A stretch of DNA of 12,730 bases from positions 1 through 12,730 of the forward strand of contig JACZQS010000026.1 in assembly GCA_022545625.1 (NCBI GenBank), in the 5' to 3' direction. Below the pieces are notes generated by a model. It was given only the letters and a program-made list of their open reading frames with translations. It searched no databases and was not told the DNA's origin. Source of the stretch: Pseudomonadota bacterium (GTDB taxonomy: Bacteria; Pseudomonadota; Gammaproteobacteria; GCA-001735895). The position numbers and the translations under genes are program-made. Shown here one piece after another: positions 7,350 through 12,730 of this stretch. Numbering within the stretch: the stretch's first letter is position 1; each line of letters begins with the position of its first letter.

Positions 7350-8090
7350 TTATTGTATAGCTAGCCAGGACTGGTATTCGTCCGAATCAGGGAAATCTTT
7401 CTGTAATTGAACAGCCAGTTCATCGACGTCATAGTTACTACCCAACGCCAGCTCGGTCCGAATAGTTAACCAAAGACTTTTAGCGGTGGGTCGCGCCACC
7501 AGGTGATAACGATCCAGATAAATCTTTGCCTGTTTAAAGTTTTGATCATCAAAGGTGATCTTTGCCATCGCCGCCAGCGCAGTCGGAAAATTGCTATTCG
7601 CAGCCAGCGCCTTGCGTAAATATACGATTGCCCTGTCTCTTTGTTTAATTTTGAGTAAACACAGGGCCGCATTGGTATATGCAAATTCCGGGGTTTTATA
7701 CAACGGGTTTTTAAGCGCCCGCAAAAAATATTTTTCAGATTTAGCTTCCTGATTATTGCGACATAAGAAAGCACCATAATTATTAGCCGCCTGCGAATCA
7801 TTCGGGTCGAGTGAGGTTGCCTTTTCGTAATGGTAGGCTGCCTTGTCCTTAACTAAAAGGCGATCCTGTAATATCGCATAGGCATTATGCGCAGAGGATG
7901 ACTTTGGATTCTGTCGCAAGGCTTTGAGTAGCTTTTCATTGGCCACCTCAAGATTGTTTTGTTGCATATATCCCATACCTAATTGCACGTTGATAGCGCT
8001 GGCTTTTTCATCGTTGGTAGGTCGCGGGTCGACCGGGACACAGGACAGCAACAGGGGAACTAATAAAAAAGTGAGCCTCTTAATGTGCAT
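7350..8090 (-). CDS. pilF: PilF/PilW-type IV pilus biogenesis lipoprotein (pilotin)
   Basis: PilF is an outer-membrane lipoprotein that localises and assembles the PilQ secretin for type IV pili. I choose ATG 8090, which gives MHIKRLTFLLVPLLLSC, an ideal lipoprotein signal with lipidated C17 and Val at +2. A GTG at 8111 would add seven residues ahead of it. The resulting 246 residues carry six or so TPR units: INVQLGMGYMQQNNLEVANE, SAHNAYAILQDRLLVKDKAA, QAANNYGAFLCRNNQEAKSE, FAYTNAALCLLKIKQRDRA and so on, matching the family. The chosen ATG lies inside the last codons of rlmN (11-nt overlap), and the stop is one base before rodZ. Other pilus genes are not in the window. Confidence 0.93.
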   Translation of the reverse strand: MHIKRLTFLLVPLLLSCVPVDPRPTNDEKASAINVQLGMGYMQQNNLEVANEKLLKALRQNPKSSSAHNAYAILQDRLLVKDKAAYHYEKATSLDPNDSQAANNYGAFLCRNNQEAKSEKYFLRALKNPLYKTPEFAYTNAALCLLKIKQRDRAIVYLRKALAANSNFPTALAAMAKITFDDQNFKQAKIYLDRYHLVARPTAKSLWLTIRTELALGSNYDVDELAVQLQKDFPDSDEYQSWLAIQ

Positions 8091-9201
8091 GAGACACTCG
8101 ACCGATTTCACTCAGGCTCAACTGATATTTTTGACTTCTGCGACTCCTGTCTTTGAACTGGCCGACCAGCTGACCGCAGGCGGCATCAATATCTTCCCCC
8201 CTGGCTCGCCGGGTAACAGTGAAGATACCCTTGCTCGATACGTACTCCCTGAACCGGTCGATGGTTTCCTTGTCTGAGCATTGGTAAATCGCATGCGGGT
8301 AGGAGTTGAATGGGATCAGGTTCAATTTACAGGGAATATCACCGATCTGCTTCACCAGTTCCCTGGCGTGTTCGATACCATCATTCACGCCTTTTAGCAT
8401 CACATATTCGAAAGTTATCCTGCGGCTCTTGTAGCCATCGATATAAGAGCGGCAGGCATTTAATAGTTCACGAATCGGGTATTTTCGATTAATCGGTACT
8501 AACTTTTCCCGTAACGCGTCATTAGGTGCGTGCAATGAAATCGCGAGACTGACGTCGGTGGTTCGTCGTAGCTTTTCGATCGCGGGTACCACACCAGCAG
8601 TACTGATCGTCACACGCCGTTTGCTCAGGGCATAGGCATAGTCATCACACATCAAATCGACCGCGGCCATCACCGCATCAAAATTCATCAATGGTTCACC
8701 CATGCCCATCATTACCACATTAGTGATACCCCGTGCATTGCCGTCGCGCAGGAGACTGTGATGGGCAAGATGCAATTGCGCGATAATCTCCGCAGTATTC
8801 AAATTGCGATTAAATCCCTGTTTCCCCGTAGAGCAAAAACTGCAGTTCAAGGTGCAGCCAACCTGTGACGATATGCACAGGGTGGTGCGTGACTTTTCCG
8901 GTATCAGGACACACTCGATTGCGTTCTCAGCCCCATCGACACTCAGTAGCCACTTCCTCGTCCCATCCTTTGACTGCTGGATATCGATGATACGCGGGAA
9001 TTCGATACAGGCTTTTTGGCCGAGGGTTTCGCGCAACGATTTGGACATATCGGTCATTTGGGTAAAATCCGTAACACCCCGCTGGTGAACCCACTGTAGC
9101 AACTGTTTCGAACGAAACGGTTTTTCGCCCAGTTCCACAAAAAAACCTTCCAAACCAGTACGGTTCAGATTGAGCAGGTTTATCTTTTCAGTATTGGCCA
9201 T
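8080..9201 (-). CDS. rlmN: Dual-specificity 23S rRNA/tRNA adenine C2 methyltransferase RlmN
   Basis: RlmN is a radical SAM enzyme that methylates C2 of A2503 in 23S rRNA and A37 in some tRNAs, supporting translational accuracy. The 373-residue protein has the N-terminal helical domain (PFRSKQLLQWVHQRG, 28-42), the radical-SAM cluster motif CTLNCSFC (C116, C120, C123), and the SAM-binding GMGEP (166-170). It also has VTISTAGVVPAI (197-208), SLAISLHAPND (218-228) and the C-terminal catalytic cysteine in DIDAACGQL (C342). ATG 9201 gives a normal N-terminus; its Shine-Dalgarno sequence is weak (GAG in TTTTGAGACC). It is the first gene of the seven-gene cluster, divergent from thrC. Confidence 0.97.
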   Translation of the reverse strand: MANTEKINLLNLNRTGLEGFFVELGEKPFRSKQLLQWVHQRGVTDFTQMTDMSKSLRETLGQKACIEFPRIIDIQQSKDGTRKWLLSVDGAENAIECVLIPEKSRTTLCISSQVGCTLNCSFCSTGKQGFNRNLNTAEIIAQLHLAHHSLLRDGNARGITNVVMMGMGEPLMNFDAVMAAVDLMCDDYAYALSKRRVTISTAGVVPAIEKLRRTTDVSLAISLHAPNDALREKLVPINRKYPIRELLNACRSYIDGYKSRRITFEYVMLKGVNDGIEHARELVKQIGDIPCKLNLIPFNSYPHAIYQCSDKETIDRFREYVSSKGIFTVTRRARGEDIDAACGQLVGQFKDRSRRSQKYQLSLSEIGRVSHAH

Positions 9202-9260
9202 TAGGTCTCAAAACGAATGAATAAAAGATGCTTCCAGCTTCCAGTCAGGGCATGACAAGT

Positions 9261-9289
9261 ATTATATGAATTTGCTGCCCTTTTATAAC
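9261..9289 (-). promoter_or_regulatory. Candidate promoter for the rlmN cluster
   Basis: On the minus strand a perfect TATAAT (9261-9266) lies 60 bp upstream of the rlmN ATG. The -35 position (about 9284-9289, GTTATA) matches poorly, about three of six. The gap also holds a tandem CTTCCAG duplication (9231-9244) of unknown meaning. Confidence 0.4.
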
Positions 9290-9325
9290 CTGGATGCAAT
9301 AACGTCGGTTAATCGCCGGATTTTA

Positions 9326-9371
9326 CGCAATATTGACGCCAAGTAGAAGCCAAATGCAGGTAAATATTGCG
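9326..9371. repeat. 9-bp inverted repeat in the rlmN/thrC divergent region
   Basis: CGCAATATT (9326-9334) and AATATTGCG (9363-9371) are perfect inverted copies with a 28-bp spacer, placed between the two divergent candidate promoters. The layout would suit a regulator acting on one or both genes, but no factor can be named; chance in AT-rich DNA is possible. Confidence 0.35.
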
Positions 9372-9411
9372 CTTCATAGGCTTTTCAGTCAACAACACCG
9401 CAGAAAACAGG

Positions 9412-9439
9412 TTGTCCGGGCCCGGTGCTGCTATATAAT
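9412..9439 (+). promoter_or_regulatory. Candidate sigma-70 promoter of thrC
   Basis: TTGTCC (9412-9417) and a perfect TATAAT (9434-9439) are separated by 16 bp. Transcription would start near 9446 and give a leader of about 33 nt before the thrC ATG. No leader peptide or attenuator fits in that length. Confidence 0.55.
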
Positions 9440-9478
9440 TCGATTTTTCCCGAAATTGCTATCCGTTAAATTAGTCCA

Positions 9479-10951
9479 ATGCTCCTGATAGAATCCCGTG
9501 GAAACGATGGTCTTCGTGCCAAATCGGTCAACTTCTCTGAAGCCATTCTAACGCCTATTGCATCTTTTGGTGGTATCTACTGCCCTGCTGCCTTACCCGA
9601 ACTCGGTCAGGAATTTTTGAAAAACCAGTTAACCGAATCCTACCAGTCACTGGCCCTGGCCCTGATAGAGCTGTTCGACATTGATATTGAACCAGGTGTC
9701 CTGCAACAGGCAGTCGGTTTGTACGATCGGTTTGACGATGCAGACAATCCGGTTCCACTGATCAAGCTGCGCGAAAATCTTTATGTTAGCGAACTCTACC
9801 ATGGGCCGACTCGTGCTTTTAAGGATATCGCTCTGCAACCATTCGGAGTGATTTTGTCTTCGCTGGCACAACAGCGTAATCAACAATACCTGGTCCTTGT
9901 AGCTACCAGTGGGGATACCGGTCCGGCGGCACTGGAGACCTTTAAAAATCGTGACAATATTCGAGTTGCCTGCCTTTATCCCGATGGCGGTACCTCGGAT
10001 GTTCAGCGCTTGCAAATGGTCACCGAATGCGCCCATAACCTGAAGACAATCGGTATCGAGGGAAATTTCGACGATACACAGTCGGCGTTAAAATCGATGC
10101 TCGGATCGCCCTCTTTCAAACAACAGCTGAAAGATGCCGGAGTTTGCCTATCTGCCGCTAATTCGGTCAATTTTGGTCGCCTCCTGTTTCAAATAATCTA
10201 CCACGTGCATGCCTACCTGGAACTGGTGCGACAGCAGGCTATTTCACTCGGTGACAAGGTATATCTCATTGTTCCAAGCGGTAACTTCGGCAATGCTCTT
10301 GGTGCCTACTACGCGCGTAAAATGGGCTTACCGGTGGAACGCATTGTGATTTCTTCCAATGCCAATAATGTATTGACCGATTTGATCAATACGGGACGCT
10401 ACGATATAGCTGGAAAGTCCTTGATTACCACCACTTCTCCGGCAATGGATATCCTCAAATCCTCGAATGTAGAGCGGCTGTTATTTGACCTGTTCGGGCA
10501 ACAACGTACACGGGACTTGATGCAGCAGCTCGATCTGCACGGTGGTTATCAGCTTGAGGCTGATGAAATAACGCGAATCCAGGCAATATTTGCGGCTGAT
10601 TATTGCCTCGACGACGAGGGTAAAAATTATATTCGACAGGCGTTTGATGACGGCTACCTGATGGACCCCCATACCGCTACCTGTCTTAAGTCGTGGGAGT
10701 CACTCTGCTCAAATTCACTGGCTACTGTGGTTTACTCTACTGCAGAATGGACCAAGTTTTCGCCGGTAATCGATGCAGCAATAACCGGCAATGTCGGTAG
10801 TTCAGACCTACAGGCGCTCGAATCCATTGCACGGGCAGCGAATATTGATATTCCCGGGGTTATCAGCGCACTTTTCGATAAACCGATCTGTCATGAATCG
10901 GTTATCGATAAGAGCGACATCGAAAAAGAAGTAATCCGGTTTGTTAGTTAG
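9479..10951 (+). CDS. thrC: Threonine synthase
   Basis: ThrC is a PLP enzyme that converts O-phospho-L-homoserine to L-threonine, the last step of threonine synthesis. The 490-residue product starts with MLLIESRGNDG and FSEAILTPIASFGGIYCP (19-36), the family's N-terminal signature. It carries the PLP lysine K115 in HGPTRAFKDIALQPFG (108-123), VATSGDTGPAA (141-151), ANSVNFGRLLFQ (227-238), and the phosphate-binding PSGNFGNALGAYYA (266-279). The length fits the long bacterial/fungal class. The ATG at 9479 matches the family start but has no evident Shine-Dalgarno sequence. In many gammaproteobacteria thrC directly follows hom in an operon; here it has its own promoter and converges on hom. Confidence 0.95.
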   Translation: MLLIESRGNDGLRAKSVNFSEAILTPIASFGGIYCPAALPELGQEFLKNQLTESYQSLALALIELFDIDIEPGVLQQAVGLYDRFDDADNPVPLIKLRENLYVSELYHGPTRAFKDIALQPFGVILSSLAQQRNQQYLVLVATSGDTGPAALETFKNRDNIRVACLYPDGGTSDVQRLQMVTECAHNLKTIGIEGNFDDTQSALKSMLGSPSFKQQLKDAGVCLSAANSVNFGRLLFQIIYHVHAYLELVRQQAISLGDKVYLIVPSGNFGNALGAYYARKMGLPVERIVISSNANNVLTDLINTGRYDIAGKSLITTTSPAMDILKSSNVERLLFDLFGQQRTRDLMQQLDLHGGYQLEADEITRIQAIFAADYCLDDEGKNYIRQAFDDGYLMDPHTATCLKSWESLCSNSLATVVYSTAEWTKFSPVIDAAITGNVGSSDLQALESIARAANIDIPGVISALFDKPICHESVIDKSDIEKEVIRFVS

Positions 10952-11126
10952 ACATGACTAGTACTGCAAATCCGCCCACCAGTGGTAATACCGTGCCATC
11001 GTAAGCGCCGGCAGCGCTGCCTGGTTACATTGCATCGATGGACAGCGCTACCAGGGAAATGATCAGTGCGACGAGTACGACAAATTCGGTAAAACCGGGT
11101 TGGTTCGAGGATGAATCTGCAGACAT
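10944..11126 (-). pseudogene. Internally deleted remnant of a Bcr/CflA-type MFS multidrug transporter
   Basis: A frame begins with an ATG that shares its A with the hom TAA stop (TAATG). It encodes 33 residues including FVVLVALIISLVALSIDAM, the first membrane helix as I remember it in Bcr/CflA exporters, where SIDAMLPALP normally follows. Here codon 34 is TAA, one base from the Leu codon TTA, and Pro follows. The same frame then runs straight into YDGTVLPLVGGFAVL, which resembles the last helix of the same family, then VMSN and a stop. So start and end are present in frame while roughly 330-350 middle residues are missing. It overlaps the 3' end of thrC by 8 bp. The family call rests on recalled sequence patterns. 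A functional 33-residue membrane peptide (11025-11126) is an alternative but less likely. Confidence 0.78.
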
Positions 11127-12442
11127 TAATCATCGCCCAGGGTTTCCACCCGGATGCGGTGGATCGACCCATGCACAGTTTCCAGATTAGCAATTTTATC
11201 AATTGCCAGGTTCATCTGCGCTTCGCGAATTTTCTGTGTCAGCATGATGATGGTTGCCTGCGCCACGCCTGTCTCGGGTTCCTTTTGCAATATAGCCTCG
11301 ATAGAAATTTCGCTTTCGCCCATTATTCGCGTAATTTCAGCCATCACGCCCGGAATATCGTCTACCCGCAAGCGTAAATAGTAGGCGGTGGATACCTCGG
11401 TGATCGGCAATACCGGAATATCAACAATTCGATCGGCCTGAAATGCCAGATGTGGCACCCGATTCTGAGGATCGGTGGTAATCGTGCGCGCGACGTCGAT
11501 GATATCGGCGATAACAGCCGAAGCAGTCGGGTCAGCGCCTGCGCCGGCACCATAATAGAGTGAGGGCCCTAGCTTGTCCGCCATGACCACTACTGCATTC
11601 ATCACACCGTCAACATTGGCGAGTAAACGTTTGTCCGGAATCAGGGTCGGATGGACTCGCATTTCGATACCTTTGTCGGTACGCCGCGCGATTCCCAAAT
11701 GCTTGATACGGTATCCGAGCTCACCTGCATAGGCCATGTCCTCAATGGAGATGCGAGTGATGCCTTCGGTATAAACCGCATCGAATTGTAACGGTATGCC
11801 AAATGCCAGTGATGACAGTATGCAGAGTTTATGGGCGGCATCGATTCCCTCGACATCAAAAGTCGGGTCTTCCTCGGCATAACCCAGTGCCTGGGCCTCT
11901 TTCAGCACATCGTCGAAATCTCGCCCCCTGTCGTGCATCTCGGTCAGAATATAATTACCAGTGCCATTAATTATGCCTGCTATCCATTGAATATGGTTTG
12001 CGCTCAGACCCTCGCGAAGTATTTTAATGATTGGAATACCGCCGGCGACCGCGGCTTCGAATGCTACGGTGACACCTTTTGCCTGTGCAGCGGCGAAAAT
12101 CTCGTTACCGTGCATTGCGATAAGGGCCTTGTTAGCGGTAACAACGTGTTTGCCATTTTCGATAGCGCGCAGCACCAGATCCCTGGCAGGCTCGTAGCCG
12201 CCGATAAGTTCGACCACAATGTCTACTTGCGGATCGTCCACCAGCTCGAACGGTGCATCGGTCAACTTGATATCGGCGCAACCATCCGGCATCCCTTTAG
12301 CGATATTTTTGCGTGAAGCATGGACTATTTCGATCGCACGCCCCGCTCTACGAGCTATTTCGATCGCATTATTTTTTAATACTAATGCTGTGCTGGCGCC
12401 AACCGTACCGACACCAATCAAACCTAGTTTCACCGGTTTCAA
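11126..12442 (-). CDS. hom: Homoserine dehydrogenase (ACT-domain form)
   Basis: Hom reduces aspartate semialdehyde to homoserine with NAD(P)H, at the branch to threonine and methionine. The 438 residues match the stand-alone, ACT-containing enzyme. A Rossmann fold carries GLIGVGTVG (7-15), followed by TANKALIA (102-109), AVAGGIPIIK (131-140) and the catalytic region EEDPTFDVEGIDAAHK (190-205). A C-terminal ACT domain at about 354-430 (YYLRLRVDDIPGVMAEITRI) likely mediates threonine feedback inhibition. The start codon is TTG at 12442, not ATG; it is backed by a GGAG Shine-Dalgarno sequence 7 nt upstream and gives the normal N-terminus. It has its own promoter and ends in a TAATG overlap with the transporter remnant, so it once headed a coupled pair. 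Confidence 0.96.
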   Translation of the reverse strand: MKPVKLGLIGVGTVGASTALVLKNNAIEIARRAGRAIEIVHASRKNIAKGMPDGCADIKLTDAPFELVDDPQVDIVVELIGGYEPARDLVLRAIENGKHVVTANKALIAMHGNEIFAAAQAKGVTVAFEAAVAGGIPIIKILREGLSANHIQWIAGIINGTGNYILTEMHDRGRDFDDVLKEAQALGYAEEDPTFDVEGIDAAHKLCILSSLAFGIPLQFDAVYTEGITRISIEDMAYAGELGYRIKHLGIARRTDKGIEMRVHPTLIPDKRLLANVDGVMNAVVVMADKLGPSLYYGAGAGADPTASAVIADIIDVARTITTDPQNRVPHLAFQADRIVDIPVLPITEVSTAYYLRLRVDDIPGVMAEITRIMGESEISIEAILQKEPETGVAQATIIMLTQKIREAQMNLAIDKIANLETVHGSIHRIRVETLGDD

Positions 12443-12449
12443 TCTAAAT

Positions 12450-12454
12450 CTCCA
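12450..12454 (-). promoter_or_regulatory. Shine-Dalgarno sequence that supports the TTG start of hom
   Basis: TGGAG on the minus strand ends 7 nt before the TTG at 12442, ideal spacing. It decides the start, since no ATG in frame nearby gives the family N-terminus. Confidence 0.75.
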
Positions 12455-12487
12455 GGCTCAAAGCAATGGGATAATTTCGAACGCGCA

Positions 12488-12516
12488 ACGATAAGTAAAG
12501 TACCTGCGACTGTCAA
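12488..12516 (-). promoter_or_regulatory. Sigma-70 promoter of hom
   Basis: A perfect -35 TTGACA (12511-12516), a 17-bp spacer and a -10 TATCGT (12488-12493, four of six) on the minus strand. The predicted start near 12481 gives a leader of about 38 nt with the Shine-Dalgarno sequence well placed. The leader is too short for a threonine attenuator peptide. Confidence 0.65.
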
Positions 12517-12574
12517 TCTGATCTAGCCGAATAAAGACCTCGGACGACAGCCCTAATTGATCGGCCCAGGCATT

Positions 12575-12730
12575 TCAATTATTCTTACGGTACTCCTTCA
12601 ATGTGATAATTGCGGGTTCAGTTGGTTTGCCAGCGTTCGTGGCAAGGCGCTCCTCGCAGGTAATGGCCTTAGTCCTTGCCAAGAGGTGCAACGAAGTCCA
12701 CGGACGCTGACAAGCCAACCCACGGGGCGC
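12575..12730 (-). CDS. Open frame entering from the right edge, possible gene 3' end
   Basis: Reading the minus strand from the window edge, 51 codons are open to TGA at 12575-12577. The last part (KPTEPAIITLKEYRKNN) looks like an ordinary protein tail, but the upstream part is encoded by the inverted repeat and is rich in Arg, Leu, Cys and Trp, as expected of a translated repeat. It could be a gene whose end was extended by the repeat, or chance. It does not resemble the AlaA aminotransferase often found upstream of hom. No function is assigned. Confidence 0.3.
   Translation of the reverse strand, partial: APRGLACQRPWTSLHLLARTKAITCEERLATNAGKPTEPAIITLKEYRKNN
12621..12719. repeat. 99-bp imperfect inverted repeat element
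   Basis: The outer arms are GTTGGTTTGCCAGCGTTCGTGG (12621-12642, 22 nt) and its near-complement at 12698-12719, with 19 of 22 positions pairing. All three differences are transitions that allow or nearly allow G-T pairing. An inner TGGCAAGG (12640-12647) can pair with CCTTGCCA (12674-12681). It could form a long hairpin or cruciform, and it resembles REP/MITE-like dispersed elements. It may extend beyond the window. It has no transposase. Confidence 0.6.

Noticed and set aside
7466..7801. 111-codon minus-strand frame inside pilF
   Set aside because: Shadow of the TPR gene in another frame; Arg/Trp-rich composition, no start signals.
8091..8111. Upstream GTG start for pilF
   Set aside because: Would put seven extra residues, including a second Cys, before a complete lipoprotein signal.
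10948..11202. 84-codon minus-strand frame overlapping the end of hom and the transporter remnant
   Set aside because: It runs out of frame through the hom ACT-domain 3' end and its product is Arg/Cys-rich; the neighbouring frame explains the DNA better as an MFS remnant.
11831..12316. 161-codon plus-strand frame opposite hom
   Set aside because: Antisense shadow of a clearly conserved enzyme; no family resemblance or ribosome-binding site.

Overview
The window looks like a chromosomal segment of a gammaproteobacterium. The main evidence is the gene order rlmN-pilF-rodZ-hisS-yfgM-bamB-der, a conserved gammaproteobacterial block, together with a YfaZ-type outer-membrane protein and a PilF-type type IV pilus lipoprotein. 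I cannot name the genus. I see no prophage, insertion sequence, CRISPR array, tRNA or rRNA gene.

Layout. Positions 1-570 hold the start of a yfaZ-like gene on the minus strand, cut by the window edge probably only a residue or so before its end. Positions 571-812 are non-coding with small hairpins. Positions 813-1520 hold a stand-alone ParA-type ATPase on the minus strand with an 8-bp inverted repeat just upstream. Positions 1638-1747, just past the der stop, hold an unusual nested hairpin element. Positions 1770-9201 are a seven-gene minus-strand cluster, transcribed rlmN first and der last, with overlapping or abutting junctions. ispG, which usually sits between rodZ and hisS, is absent. 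Positions 9202-9478 are the divergent control region between rlmN and thrC. thrC is on the plus strand (9479-10951) and converges on hom (minus, 11126-12442). Between them, overlapping the hom stop, lies an internally deleted remnant of a Bcr/CflA-type MFS drug exporter. Upstream of hom are a good promoter, a Shine-Dalgarno sequence and a TTG start, and then a 99-bp imperfect inverted repeat at the right edge.

How the genes work together. The large cluster mixes translation and ribosome functions (RlmN 23S rRNA/tRNA methylation, HisS charging, Der 50S assembly) with envelope functions (PilF pilotin, RodZ cell shape, YfgM at the Sec translocon, BamB in outer-membrane protein assembly). hom and thrC supply two steps of threonine synthesis from aspartate semialdehyde, but here they are separate convergent units rather than an operon.

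The least ordinary items are the MFS remnant at 10944-11126, the multi-hairpin element at 1638-1747, the edge inverted repeat with an open frame running through it, and the ParA with no visible ParB. I found no clear new multi-gene system.
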